A program made the position numbers and the translations under genes. 64,000 nucleotides of DNA from Labia minor (Eukaryota; Arthropoda; Insecta; Dermaptera; Spongiphoridae), in contig OY720344.1 in the NCBI GenBank assembly GCA_963082975.1, positions 63,640,546 through 63,704,545 of the forward strand, read 5' to 3'. A model generated the notes under the pieces. The model saw only the letters and a list, made by a program, of their open reading frames with translations, made no database searches and had not been told where the DNA came from. Below, piece by piece: positions 1-12,485 of the stretch (position 1 is the first letter of the stretch; every line of letters starts with the position of its first letter).

Positions 1-205
1 GAAGCTCTATATATAGATATAGATAATCCTGACAACTCCACTCATTTACGAACTCTTGCAGCTTTAGCTTTGGTACCACCATCAAAAGTATTTTATTTAC
101 GATACTTGTCAATTAACGACAAGGACTAACATTAGGAAAATGAAGAAGAAAGCCCTCAATTAGATTTGAAAATTATTGAGTCAGACTTTCTTATTCTCTA
201 TTATT
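1..205 (+). pseudogene. Transposase-like C-terminal fragment, cut by the window edge
   Basis: Frame 1 is open from the first base to a TAA at 127-129 and reads like real protein. It contains a Leu/Ala/Pro-rich stretch (LRTLAALALVPPSKVFYL) after an acidic segment. The same frame continues past a second stop (TAG, 133-135) with ENEEESPQLDLKIIE. The order 'ALAFVP-like block, charged linker, acidic tail' resembles the C-terminus of MULE-type transposases of arthropods. That assignment is from memory of the family, not from a search. Two in-frame stops make it a relic. The upstream part lies outside the window. Confidence 0.35.
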
Positions 206-2370
206 CAATCAAGTTAAGAATAAAGCATTTTCATATATTTATAACACCCAATTTCATAATTAATTTTAATAATTAATTAAAACAAAATAAAATAAACTAG
301 TGAAACAGTGTGAAAATTTCAGAAATGAAGAAAATTATTTAATTTTTATTTTATATCATATATAAATAGAAACAATAAACATCATGATTTCAGCTAATTA
401 TGTTTGTTATTGAAAATAATCTGATTAAGCAGGTACAAAATTACAAATATCAAAAGAGAAAAATTTTAAAATAAAAACACCCTTTTATCCATTTAAAAAT
501 AATTCACTATTTTTAACTATGAGATAATAATTGAATAATTAAAATAAAAACACAAGTGAAACAAAAGTTAAGATAAACATTCAATAAAGTGTAGCTGAAA
601 AATAAATAATTGCAATTAAAATTTTTAACTTAACAGAAAAAACATGTTTTTTTTTTTTTTTTTTTTATAACACTGTAGGGCATTAAAAGGGATCGATTGC
701 ACTTAATTATTGTAGCTTATAGCGGTTAAGTTATTCTAAGTTAATGTCACCAAAATCGCTCCTACCTATGCTACCATAAGTGCCCATAATTATCAAAGTG
801 GTCTAATCATATATTTCTTGTTTCGAAATATCTAATGATTTGCATTTGAATAAATTAAAAAAAATATTTTATATTATGCAACATTTTAAGTTATTATTTT
901 CTTAGTTTTAATTAATAAAAATTTATTATGAATATGAAATTTTGTGTGAATTTCACATGAAAATGTTTTGAAAGATTGAATTGACTTAGACCACTTTCAT
1001 AATTATGGGAACATATATGAATTATATTTTTTATTAATTAATATGATGTATTTAAATGGTTTAAAAAATAAATTAAACATATTATAAATTTCAATTTAAT
1101 TAATTATTAATTTTTATTTGATGAAAATAAGTCATCTTGAAAATATTTTTATCTGAACAAAGTGTACAAAATATATAATTAAAATATTTATTATTATTAT
1201 TTTTTAGAAATTTAGAGGCGTAATTTAATAAAAAAAAATTTTATATTTGTTTAAAAAAATAAAACGTATTAACTAAGAGATATGATAGCTAGATTTGATG
1301 TTTCAATGTTATTTTGGTAATTTATGTATCTATTTTGTTTACTTAAAGGACATACAAGCACTGGGGAGTGGCATCAATTAACATATCACATTAAATTTAT
1401 GCCACTCGTTGCTTTCCGTCTTTTGGACAGTAAACCTGTGCGACATATTTAACAGTTATGACTCTATCGTTTGGTAAAGCATATGAAATGAAGTCTTTTT
1501 TGTAGAGAGGATGGAGAGGGAGGAGAAAGAGAAAGGAAAGGATAGAATACAACATGATGTCAACTCATTCCATAGCTTACGTTCAAATCATCCGGATTCA
1601 AATTAAATTAGTAAATATAAATTAAATATAAACTATTAATAAACATTTATAAATATTTCCTATATAATCACACTACTACTATTTCTAGAATATATATAAG
1701 TAAATAAAGTGAGAGAGAAAGAAAATACATTAGAGAGAGATACTTTTGTGCAATTTAAATGTTATTTGATCTATTAATTTAAGTCTTAAATTTATTATCA
1801 CTCTTTACACATGGTGGGTCAATACGTAATAAGAACTGTCCCACTTTTCTTTATCTAACCAATCCTATCGCTTTTCTTTCTCTCTTTTGTTTCTTTACTT
1901 TGAGACAAGTTCGAGCACCTCTCTTTGGCAGAAAGAACAACTTAACTTCTGTTAATCTAATCCTTCAACAAATCGGATTAATATCTCCCTCCTCTCACGT
2001 CTCTTTCTACCATTCAAATGCCATAGACCTCAATATTTCTATTCTAAGATACGTCGATTGCCTTCTGTCATCGTTTTTATCACCAGACCTCGTTTCAACT
2101 AATAAATTCAAAAGACAGAATAGAATTAGCGACCTTTTTTTTATCGAAATACCAATTGAGAAAGATTATGAAACATGCAATTGATATTATCCACACCTTA
2201 ATGCAGTATTTATATACTTTAACAAATAAATAAACTTTATTTTATTATTATTATTTATTTATTTTTTTTCATCATTTTTTTAGAAAGAATGAAATATGTG
2301 TGTGTGTATGTAAGAGTTTGATTAATGCAAAATAGAAACAGTTGGTGGACGCGTGACCAAAAATAAAATA
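206..2370. other. AT-rich DNA with small GA/CT-rich islands, no gene seen
   Basis: Mostly A/T homopolymer-like sequence. A poly-T run lies at about 645-667. GA-rich tracts lie near 1505-1545 and 1708-1740. The 1340-1560 and 1800-2190 stretches are of higher complexity. The longest frame there (94 codons, 1900-2184) has low-complexity composition and no recognisable domain, so I do not call it a gene. Confidence 0.5.
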
Positions 2371-2660
2371 AATTTGATTGGTGGTGGTGGTGGCAAAAGA
2401 ATTGTCAGCCTTACGGTTAGAAAATCTTCCGCCTAAAGGGTTCACTTTAAATGGGGTTACAATTAAACATGAGGCTGACTATCCCAACCCCCTTGAGGGC
2501 ACACATCTGCTTACAACGGGTGTGTTTGGGGTATGGGGAAGAAAGGAAAGGGAGAAATAAAATAAAATAAAAACAGGCCGCACACACCCCTTTTTTAGCG
2601 AGAGGTTCTGATCACGAAATCTCTCCCCTCTTTTTCATAATTTTTTTTTATCCTCTTTCC
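2371..2660. other. GC-richer single-copy island
   Basis: This block is clearly less AT-rich than its surroundings, starting with a GGT triplet run and including CCTTGAGGGC and CGCCTAAAGGG. I see no second copy in the window and no convincing exon. It could be regulatory or transcribed non-coding DNA; this is inference from composition only. Confidence 0.3.
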
Positions 2661-2959
2661 AACACTTTAGTCAGTACTAATTATGAATGTCAAGTCACGC
2701 CTTGAAATTTAACATAAATAAAAAAAAAATAATAATAATAATTTTTTAGAATTATTTTTTATAAGCATAAAGAGGAATGATTGAATAATATTAAATAGAA
2801 ATATTATATGTATTTTATGTGATAATAACAATATATACATTTTGGTTTTTATGTATAAAAATAAAAAAAAATTAAAAATTAAAAATCAAGGGGGGGGGGA
2901 TCAAAGGCAGCTTATGACATTTGATCGGTGTATTAGAGGTGTTAAAGTAGAAAGAACCT

Positions 2960-3130
2960 CTAAAAAGTTGGCAAAGTTTAAAAATGGAAATTTTGGCTAA
3001 GAACGCATCTCGTTCTGGCCTTCCAATTAATTGGAATGAAGAACGATTAAATCAACTTTTGTATAAAAATCTAAGAAAAAACGATTAAGGAATTAACAGA
3101 GAAAATGAAAAGTTTTAATATTGTTATAGA
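2960..3130 (+). pseudogene. Mariner-type transposase DNA-binding-domain relic
   Basis: Three neighbouring frames together give the N-terminal region of a mariner transposase. KFKNGNF occurs at about 2977-2997. Next, SRSGLPINWNEERLNQLL occurs at about 3008-3061. After a frameshift comes TIKELTEKMKS at about 3081-3113. In mariner proteins this order (WF..FKSGDF, then RSGRP, then D...L..LLE.NPRQTTRELAEKLN) is the paired helix-turn-helix region. Stops and frameshifts break it, and I find no catalytic DDD part downstream. It is a different lineage from the mariner at 15244. Terminal repeats were not found. Confidence 0.6.
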
Positions 3131-3390
3131 CGACTAAAATCTACGGATCAGGATCTCTTAGAGCTAAGAAATTATTTTTTTATTAATATCATATTGGCGA
3201 GGAAAAAAATTATTGTCAATACAAAATGTTTAATAAATCTTTTTGTAAAGACGCCTCTTTCGGTTGATGGAATCTGTCTATAATGGTTCGACAATGAAAA
3301 CAAAATTAATTCACAGAATTATTAAAATATATTAATTTTTATTTCAATCTATAAAAATAAATTTAAATTAATTAATTTATTATAAAAATT

Positions 3391-3555
3391 TACATTTTAT
3401 TGCTGAGAATTTAAAATTTTTTTGCATATCTTTATCTCTAGAATTCAAATGTGACTTTAGAGAATTTTTCATGTCTGTGTGTCTATCCGGAAAATTGTGA
3501 CGTTATTCACTCCAAATTAGCTGAACTGATTACTATGAAATTAGATCATAGTATT
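3391..3555 (+). mobile_element. Relic of Helitron family 2 (5'-side sequence)
   Basis: This segment matches, in opposite orientation, the right-hand part of Helitron copy C (about 46140-46310). Shared blocks include GAATTTAAAATTTTTTTGCA, the 'GTGACTTTAGA..ATTTTTCATGTCTGT' region, and a CCGGAAAAT block. It also has the 'gctgaacNgattNNNatgaaat' type motif common inside arthropod Helitrons. It is a truncated copy: neither a TC start nor a CTAG end is visible. Confidence 0.5.
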
Positions 3556-3599
3556 CTTATTTATCCTCTATTTGCATAGGCTACAGATTTTATTAACAT

Positions 3600-3690
3600 C
3601 TAATCCAGCTATTCTCAATCGCTGATCCGGCGGACCATTAGTGGTCCGCGGAGAAGTTTTACTTGTCCACGTCATTTCTCCTAACCACGA
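3600..3690. mobile_element. Possible hAT terminus with hairpin
   Basis: CAGCTATTCTCAATCGCTGATC resembles the CAG..TTCTCAA terminus of hAT-type MITEs seen at 52435 and 54095. It is followed by a short perfect hairpin, GGACCA-TTAG-TGGTCC. No partner terminus or target duplication was found, so this is tentative. Confidence 0.25.
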
Positions 3691-5380
3691 AAATAATTAC
3701 TTTTTATTATATGTATGTATAATTATATATCTTTACATTTAAATATTACTGTAGGCAAATGATAATAAAAATGTTACAACTGACTTACGTAGTAGTTCTT
3801 TATAAATACTTAGTAAAAATTTGTTATTAAGAAAATATCACTGGTTAGATTTTATATATATTACTTTTAAATTCAAATGATTATATTCTATATAGTGTAT
3901 AAATTTAGAAAAAATATATTTAACGTTAAGTGTTTATTTTGAATAAAATTAATAAATTTGAAGTTAAAATAAATAATTTAGATAAATTTTATAAATTTAA
4001 ATTTAAACATAAACATAACAATTATTTAAAAGTTTATTTTTGATTTATTACGTTTAATTAATTCACTTTTGTGATTTTATATTGATAAAATATAATATTA
4101 AATCGTATATTCGTAAATGAAAAAAAATTGAATAATTGAATGTGTTAAAGTTCTCATACTAATAATCAATTAATTAATTACTATATGAAAAAAACTATTA
4201 AAATTATTTTAAATGAGACTTAAACAGATCATATCAAAAATCCCCCAATACATAAATTTCATAAAGATTATGTGTGAAATTTTTGAAATTGGATGATTAT
4301 AAGATTATAAGACACATTCTTTAAATTCTATCCTTTCGTTATAATAATCAAATTATTAAACTTAGTTGAGTGAGTGTTTAAAACAGAGGTTGAGAAATAA
4401 TGGAAGACATTTGTAGCTGAAAATTTGATCTTGTTTCATGTTAAATAAGTTGTACTAATAGATCAATTTTATATATAAAAACTTCATTATAATTCAATAA
4501 ATTATCACAAAATTTTTGTATGTAAGAAAAAATCTTCAGTGTTATACCATTAGATATATTAAATTTTTAGTAAAGTGTAAAGTAAAATCTCCCTTTCTGA
4601 TTTGTATAAATACAATATTTAATCTCTGTGTTTGTGTTTTCTTGCGTGTCTCTGTTTTCTGTTTCTATCATTTTGTATGCTATGGATTTACTAACAAAAT
4701 CTACTGAACTGAATGAAATTAAATTGTAGAAACCAAGTTTTTTTTCTTAATCATTGCATTTGGAAAAGAGAATTGATGCAGGAAGTAGGAGAATGGAACG
4801 AAATCAATCTCAAATATTTATAAGTCACCATCATAATAATAAATAAAGAAGTTTTTATAGTACTATTCCATACTCCTTTTTGGACTATATTTATACATAT
4901 ATTTGTAATTAAGAAGTTGTTTATGAGATATATACAAGATGGATGGAATTCATTCAGGTGATTTAGAAATTTAAAAAATATTTTCTGTGCCCCATCATTG
5001 ATGGTTTTATAATTTGGCTTAAAATGTGTGAGCTATTAATATAATTTTCAATTTTATTCAATTTTCTTTCATGCTATAATTTATTTTAATTTCAATTGTG
5101 AATTTTATTACAAATAAGAAGACACTATAAAAATCTTCCTTGCGTATTTATAATTTTTAATTATTATTTTAATTAATTAATTATTGATAAGTTGAAAAAA
5201 ATAATATTGTTATATAAGTACCATATAATAAATATTATACTCTAAATTTAAATTATTTGATTTAATTATTATTATTATTATTATTCATTTCTTGATAATT
5301 TTTTTAATATCAAATTTTATTAAATAAAACTGTCACCCATAATGGATAGACATGTGAAAATGAATTCAATCTACCACCCA
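3691..5380. other. AT-rich DNA, no feature recognised
   Basis: Low-complexity A/T sequence with frequent TAATTA/TTAATT words and short (TTA)n runs near 5263-5285. I see no coding pattern, no terminal repeats and no internal duplication. Confidence 0.5.
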
Positions 5381-5960
5381 CACCAAATTTGTCTCTTTTA
5401 ATTGTAATGCACATTTACATACTCATACTCCTCCTACCCATACTCACCAATGAACTGAACAATTTCCGTTCTAAGTTTTTTTACACTTATTTTCCAAGAC
5501 GAGAATGACAATTTGACAGGACAGAATCCTTCCAACTAATCACGTCGCTTTAACGCACGGAGCGTTAATTGATAAATAGGCCAATTAGATGGAAGCCATT
5601 GCAAATTGAGGTCATATCAGTTATCATGGACGTCGATGAAAACTACGACAACGACGACGACGACGACGACGATAACTACGGACGACAGTCAACGTCGACG
5701 ACGATGATGATCGTGTGTATCCAAGGTGTGATGGTGGTGGTTGAACCAAACAAACGTCAACGAATGGTTAATTAAGTGATGACCCTCGCTCCTAATTGGT
5801 ACCCATTGCTGAGTCATTATTAATTGACTACATTAACTTTGATTCAAAGAGAGTTGGACAGATGGGAGACAAAATACATGAGAGAGTGAGAGAGAGAGAG
5901 AGAGGATACATACGTTTATAAGTATTTCCGCCCCTTGGGGCTTGATTTACATGTTAAGAT
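5381..5960. other. Higher-complexity island with a (GAC)n run
   Basis: This contains a (GAC)n-like tract at about 5641-5670 that would encode an Asp-rich stretch in a 68-codon frame (5569-5775). It also has many TAATTA/CAATTA homeodomain-like words and a (GA)n tract at 5884-5905. The frame is short and uses simple repeat, so I do not call a gene. A conserved regulatory element is a possible reading, untested. Confidence 0.3.
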
Positions 5961-6453
5961 AAACAGCAATGAACTACACACAGTAACAGCGACAATTAGT
6001 TAATCACAAATGAAAAGAAACGTCCTCTTCAATTAAGATTTTAAACCTTCATAAAAACAATGCAATGATGACGTAAATAAAAAAAATTATTATTATTATT
6101 AATAAATGATTATTTAATTAAGATGTTTTTATAAGTGAATTTAAAAAAATATAATTAATATAATATAATATAATTTAAATAAACCAATAAAATCATAAAT
6201 TTTAAGATATATAGCAAATTCACCCCCTCCTCCTCTGAAATTATAAAGCATTGAACATCGCAAGGAGAATATACAATAAAAAAATGAATAAACAAAGCTG
6301 AAATTGAAATATTAATATTTATTTAATTATAATTAATTTTTTAATAAATTGATAATCAACTTATGGATTATAACATGTAATTTAATTATACTTATATAAT
6401 ATTATTTATATATAGTATATTTCTTTAAAAATAATTTCACTCTTCGCATATAC

Positions 6454-6516
<63 letters not shown>

Positions 6517-6950
6517 TTTATAAAACTAATTTATATTTTATTGATAATAATACGATAATATTTAAATAGTACATAATTTTATATAATTTTAAACGAAAAA
6601 TCGAATAAAAAGTGTTAATTGAAGTTACGCAATGCCAATATTATATATATATATATATGTTGTAAAACTAAAGAAAAATAAACAAAAACCATCATATTTA
6701 ATCTTACGCTCAGTTTTTTTAAATTAAATTTTTCAAAAATTTAAATCAATCAAACCTATTACCATATTCAATATATATATATATATATTTATAATATATA
6801 TGAAATTAAATTCTTTCATTAAAACGATATTTACTTTTTAATCTATTAATTTTTTTTTTAATTTAAATTTAAATCTTTTAAAATAAATAAATTAAAGTAT
6901 GATTAAATAAATATTGATTTTATTTAGTTGGTTGAATAGAATTGGAGTTA
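5961..6950. other. AT-rich DNA with TA microsatellites
   Basis: No gene is seen. Three TA tracts interrupt A/T-rich sequence; the longest is listed separately. The rest is low complexity. Confidence 0.5.
6461..6507. repeat. (TA)n microsatellite
   Basis: An uninterrupted TA dinucleotide run of about 47 bases followed by T-rich sequence; one of the longest pure TA runs in the window. Confidence 0.9.
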
Positions 6951-7640
6951 CGCTGTGAGTATGTTGGCTGATTTTCTATCCATGGATTGAGTAAAGGTGG
7001 GAGGGTGCATTACTTATGATGTTAGCACACCTGAGCTTCGATTCTCTCCCCTCAGACAAACTTTCATTTCTTGTTCCTTCTTTGGCATTTTTTTTTGAGC
7101 TGATTCGATTTGCATCCATCTCTCCCTTCTCTCTCTCTCTCTCACACTCTTCTCATCTTCATCATCATTTTCAAACTTATTTTCTCTCTCTCTCTCCTTC
7201 TCTTTCTCGTTCTCTTTTTAGCCCTGTCAAATTTTTTTCTCCCCCAAGACGACGTTGGTGTCAAGATGAAGTAAGTGACTTTGTAAATTGACCCCCTCTC
7301 TCCCCCTTTTCTCTCTGCCTCCCCCCACCCATACTAAGCCCACCATTTGACACCCATCCTCCTATTTTTCTTGACGCTTAGGCTTTTATGTAAATTTGAA
7401 AATAATTGATACGTATAGGGTGATCTTTTCACCTAAACCACCGAGGCAATTCCCTTACATTCGCCATCCATATGTGTCATATCAAGTATTACATCCAGTG
7501 GCGCGCGTTCGATGCGACCTCCCGGGATCGGAAAGAGATACCAACCTCTCACTCCTCTCGCATCCCCCTTCCCAACCACTTACACTCCAATGTGCAAGAG
7601 GATCTTTTATTTGCCTATGTTTTTATTGAACATCCACATC
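6951..7640. other. Polypyrimidine-rich, GC-richer island
   Basis: Strong CT bias with several (CT)n runs between 7125 and 7330, then a complex segment to about 7600 that includes GTGGCGCGCG and CCTCCCGGGATC. A frame of 91 codons (7016-7291) is mainly Ser/Leu/Phe from the CT repeats and is probably not a protein. The 7490-7560 part has the look of an old SINE or regulatory sequence, but I could not place A or B boxes. Confidence 0.3.
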
Positions 7641-7824
7641 CAAAATATATATCTTTTTATATGAATATATTTTCTATATTTCTAATAATACTAAAATAAA
7701 CTAGTGTTTCATTTCATCCAATATCTTTCGTATAAATATTATTATAAAACTAATTTAATATGATTAGTATAAATATTTACCTTTTACCTTTAATATTAAG
7801 ATAATTGATAAAATAAAAAATTAG

Positions 7825-8069
7825 CTGGAGTGTCTCCACTCGACTATCTCGCAATTTGAATTGGATTAATTAACATATATTATATTTAAATAAATTTAAT
7901 TAATGATAAATTATAAATTAAAATTAATAAATAATATTTATTAAACCAGCGCATGTTTGGCTACATTTCTCAAAAGCTGATAGAAAACTACGAATTTTGA
8001 ATAATGTCCATGTACCAAATTTCATGATTCTAGCTCAAACTGTTTTTGCGTAATCTGTCTACATACATA

Positions 8070-8133
<64 letters not shown>

Positions 8134-8236
8134 GACATTTTTATCAACCTTAGTGAAAATGATTCAGGAACCTTCAAAACATATAAAACATCAAAATCTC
8201 AACATCGAAAATTTTCGTGTTGGCAATACTCTGGCG
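7825..8236 (+). mobile_element. Dispersed non-autonomous element, family S copy a
   Basis: First of six copies (7825, 32793, 46843, 49572, 57566, 60713). The left end is CTGGAGTGTCTCCACTCG, which contains the hairpin TGGAG-TGT-CTCCA. The right end is ...CAATACTCTGGCGA, preceded by the palindrome CGAAAATTTTCG. The interior has the 'caaaNtgtttttgcgtaatc' and 'gtaccaaatttcatga' motifs and a central CA/TA microsatellite (about 8071-8129). No inverted terminal repeats were found. Microsatellite core plus hairpins resembles Helitron/HINE-type elements, but the class is uncertain. This copy lacks the interior present in copies c and f. Confidence 0.65.
8071..8129. repeat. Compound (CA)n(TA)n microsatellite inside family S copy a
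   Basis: A CATA/CA run grades into an uninterrupted TA run. The equivalent position in S copy d (49753-49770) is a short CA/GA run, so the tract is a variable part of the element. Confidence 0.85.
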
Positions 8237-10255
8237 AGCTAGTAACAATTCATCTAGCCCCTGGACCATAGGCAATCAGTAATACGTCTGTCAGAAATCT
8301 CACCAGTTTCATCTTATCAATAATTCTGAACAAATCATACTTTTTTATATCCGTTTATAATTAAATTTGTTTTTTTTAATATTTAATTCACAAATCCTCT
8401 AATATTATAAAATATTTATCATGCTATTTTTAAATTTATGTAACATTTATGAATGATAAGAGATTTATTGAAATTGTTCTTTTTATTATTATTATTGAAT
8501 ATAAAATTTCAAAATATATTTTCTTAAAAATAATTCATGAATAATATTTCTTTTCAAGATTCTGTCAATATATTATTATCTTTTGTTTATTACTTACTTT
8601 TCAAATATTTTATTTATTTATTTATTTATTGATTAAACGAAATCATCATTCATCGTATTTTCAATATAAGTTCATAATATTTCGACCCTTGAAGCGATCT
8701 TCAGTCTACTACACGATTTTGATTAAGATTTGATAAACAAAACAATTTCTTTACATTGGCTTTCTATAAATCCTTTTACTAATACTAATCATAAAATTTA
8801 AACTAATCACAAGAGAGTCAGTGCGTTTATCCACTCAGGTATAGATCTTCTTTTTGTTAATAAATGGCCTATAAGCCGCGCATTCAGTCTTTCATCCTGA
8901 GAAAGATTAATCATTTTAAAGGCGGTCGTTCTAGTCTTCTTCTAGTGAATAAATCAATAAATATTGGACCTAGGATGGGAGGTTGCGAGGAGTTACTTTA
9001 GGTGCGAGGTCCTCACGCGTCAAGTTAGAATCTCTTGGGTCATAAATCTGTATCATTTCACTCTGGAAAATACACTGGACTTGTAAATAAAGTGAAGGAG
9101 AATGGAATCGAGGATTTGAGAGATAGAGGTGGGGATGGGGGTAAATGGCGTCCTAAATAAAAGTAAAAAAAAGATGAATTATTGTATTTATAAATTTAAA
9201 AAAAAATCAACATTTCAATTGAAAGTTATTTTATTTTTAATTTATCTTTTTTCTTGTTCAATTGAAATAAAATTTAAATTGATGGGCTTTCCAAAGATTT
9301 TTTATAACGTTTACAATTCCTTTAATATTTTACCGTTTATTACTATTTTCTCAAAAAAGTTTTATATTAAATATATAAAATACAATTTATATTTAAAAAT
9401 AGATATTTATTTAATATATATATAAAGATATGTTAAAGCGGAAACCTTTCCGCTTGTGTGTTAAGTTTGTTTTTTGTTTACATCAGCTAATGATTAGTTT
9501 CTTGATGTTGCGTGTCGTTTAATCGCCTAAGAAAACTGGGCGACAACTGTTTTTCTGTTCGAAAAATATACCCCTTGAGACAGATATAAACATTGAATTT
9601 GACCACCAGTGATAAATCTGTCATTATCCTAATAGTATAATATTATAAATATACGTTTTTTAAAAAGGAATAAAAAATTAATCACTTTTTTTTCTTTATA
9701 TTATTTACTATATAAAAAAGAAAAATTCTTATTAACTTTAGTTGATTTAATGTCTGTAAATTATAAGTATAAATATATTTAAAAATAATAAACAAGAGTT
9801 AAAAATAAGAATGATATTTTTACTTATTTAAATAGAGTAGCATTTGTTATTCATTTTTTTTATATAATTAGTAAAGAATATTAAGTAATTAAAATAAATA
9901 ATATGTTATAGAAAAATAATATATATATATATATATATTGTAAATAAAATTTTATAAATACAAGAGAAAATAAAATCCCTTGGAAAAAAAGATTACTTAA
10001 TTTTTTTACATGTAAAGTTAATTTTTTTTTAATTATGCATTTTAAAATATTTTATTTTGGCCAGTGGTCTTTGATTATGTCGAATCTAATTATAAGTTCT
10101 CTTAGATTTAAAATTAAATAATTTCTTATAAAATCAAATGCTGGCTAAAATATTTTAGAGAATAAGATCCCATAAAACAAAATAATTAAAAAAAATAATA
10201 ATAATTTTCTTCAATCAAGTATATCGCAATGATTATTCTAATATTTTATCCTCTT
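8237..10255. other. AT-rich DNA with a complex patch near 8650-9130
   Basis: Mostly A/T. At 8685-8710, read on the minus strand, is 'gaagatcgcttcaagggtcgaaat', a phrase type often found near the 3' part of Penelope-like or other retroelements; I cannot confirm it. The 8820-9130 stretch is of higher complexity, unassigned. A 98-codon frame at 9129-9425 is Lys/Ile/Phe/Tyr-rich and looks like chance in AT-rich DNA. Confidence 0.35.
9436..9455. other. Perfect short hairpin
   Basis: AAGCGGAAA-CC-TTTCCGCTT forms a 9-bp stem with a 2-base loop. It stands out in AT-rich surroundings. It resembles a Helitron terminal hairpin in form, but the expected CTRR end does not follow, so its role is unknown. 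Confidence 0.5.
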
Positions 10256-10260
10256 TTTAT

Positions 10261-10580
10261 ACGCTTTTTATTAACTTTTCTGTCTGTCTGTACTTTTCAA
10301 AATTTGTAATTGAATTTTAACCCACAACAAGTTGAGCGATTTCGCTCAAATTTGAATCTTATATTGGAAGTCTATGATACTACAATAATCAACAAGAAAT
10401 ATTTTTAATTTTCAAAAATACGGATTTTTAAAATTTGTGAAATTTGTAATAATAGTAAATTCTTTACCTACTACTTATATGCGCCCACGGTTTTTTGTTG
10501 GACATATGTAAAAGATAATATTCAAGGTTTAATTAATAATTTAATTTTTATTTTTTAGGACATTTTTGATTAAAAAGCGT
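10261..10580 (+). mobile_element. Small inverted-repeat element, family I copy 1
   Basis: It begins ACGCTTTTTATTAAC and ends GATTAAAAAGCGT, which are near-perfect inverted repeats. Its two halves recur at 55946-56130 and, inverted, at 56470-56665. It contains TCTGTCTGTCTG and a 'gcgccc..ttttttgttggacatatg' block. At 320 bp with no coding capacity it behaves like a MITE. No clear target duplication was found. Confidence 0.5.
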
Positions 10581-12485
10581 GTACATCTGTACATATATTA
10601 AAAAGTTTTTTTTTATTAATTTATTCGTAAAGAGATCAATCTGAAATCGTTTGAACCAACTCGATCCTAATAGAATTGATATTATCCGTGTACAAGAATT
10701 GTTAAAACTATCTTTATTATATAATAGGAATATACTAAGAAATTATTTTCTCTTGCTTAATATCATTATTTTTTTAAAACTTTTTCTCATCATTTTCCCT
10801 TCTGAAGTTTTTTAATTCCCTGTTTATTATTATTATTTTTTTTAATAACAGTTGGTTGTATAGCTGAATTGGTCCGGAAACCCATCCATTTGTAATCAAT
10901 AGATATCAATCAAAGCATTATTAATAATAATGTGTTTTTAAAAATAATTTTTCACTCTCTTCCCCAATGATTTTAATGTTTCCTATACAATTAAATAATT
11001 ATAATTTAATAATTTTTCCATTCCCATTTGTAAATGATCATCCCTCTTTCCTTACTCTACCGCCCATTTTTCTTTTATATATTGATTTTTGAACAGTTGT
11101 TTTGACAAAAGAATAAAAAAAAGAACTTTCATTTTAAATCTATTAAAACTGGGTCACTTATTATCTTCTTTTTTTATGATTCCCACCTAAAAGATGAAAG
11201 ATATAAAAAGAGGAAGTGGTTATGGATGACAAAACATTCAATATATTTTTTAGTATTTTTTTAAAATCATCACTATAAAATAAAATTTTAGAAAAAAGGC
11301 TGTCTAATATATATATACATATATATAGATTAAACACTCTTTTGTGATATGATTATAGGGGTTTATTTAAATTATTAATAAGTCTTTATCATCACTGAAT
11401 AAAACAGGAAATCAAAAAAAAAAAAAAAAAAAACTTATAATAAAATAAATACCTATATTTATTTATTTTCAAATTTACTCAAAAGAACTTCTACCAAAGG
11501 TGAGAGTAGAAGGTTATAGATTTAAGATTTCTAGAAAATTAATATAATTACAAAGAGATATGTTTTTTATTTTAATTTATTTATATATACTTTACTAAAT
11601 AAATATTATTTCAAATTTTAACAAATAATTATTAAGAAGAAAGCTGTAAACTAATTTTAAATGTTATATAGAAAATTCTTTTATTTTTTTTTCTAAATTT
11701 ATCCAATTAAATCTAACAATTTTGCATGACATTTGTTATCAATTCAATTAATAGGAATTCTTCACTTAATTGAGAAATGATTCTCTATCATTTATATCTA
11801 TATATTTCTTTGGCGTTAATGAGGGAATGATTTCATGCCCTTTGAGGAATCAGACCAATAATAATTTGCCTGGTTCATTGCTGTTGCCTGTCTGCCTTCG
11901 GGCAAGAGAGGTTTTGAGCCCTCCCATCAAAAACATTTGGAGTGAGCCAATCTAATTTGCCTAAACCGTTACAATTGTAATGGGACAAGAAGAGAAGGGA
12001 AGGGTCGTAGGGGTCACTACCACGTCACCTACTCGTTACCCTTAATTAAATACGCATTCAACCCCCGAGGCCTAAGAGTGCGGTGTGAGTTTAAAATGAA
12101 TGATGCCAACACAATCATGACGCATAATTCTTTTAAAAAAAATCATTCATATTCAATTCATTGATATATATTTATTTTTAATTTTAACAATTTAAACTTT
12201 TTTATTTGAGTTTTTTTTTCTTTTCATTTAAATTAAATGGAATCTCTATTTAATTTCTATATGTATTAATTAAATGGACGAGAGAAGAGATTCAGAGTTA
12301 AGTGGATAACATCTAAAAATATAGGGAGATTCATTTTTGAGGAAATGAATTCTAAAAAATCTTGAACAGAATTTGAAGTTAGTTGTTTATGTAGGAAGCA
12401 ACCAAATTAGAAAAACATTGATGTGTTAATCATAAGAGAGAACAATATAAAGACAGATATGGGAAGGAAATTAGAAGAGAAAAGA
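10581..12485. other. AT-rich DNA with a small island at about 11820-12110
   Basis: Low-complexity A/T sequence with a poly-A run at 11416-11434. The 11820-12110 stretch is GC-richer and includes GGTCACTACCACGTCACC and CCCCCGAGGCC; no exon is recognised in it and no second copy is seen. Confidence 0.4.

Noticed and set aside
5569-5775. Asp-rich 68-codon frame
   Set aside because: Driven by a (GAC)n simple repeat; short, no domain, no splice context.
7016-7291. 91-codon Ser/Leu-rich frame
   Set aside because: Produced by CT microsatellite sequence; no known domain.
8073-8129. Telomere- or centromere-type satellite
   Set aside because: It is a simple CA/TA microsatellite inside a dispersed element.
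9129-9425. 98-codon frame
   Set aside because: Lys/Ile/Phe/Tyr composition as expected from AT-rich DNA; no motif.
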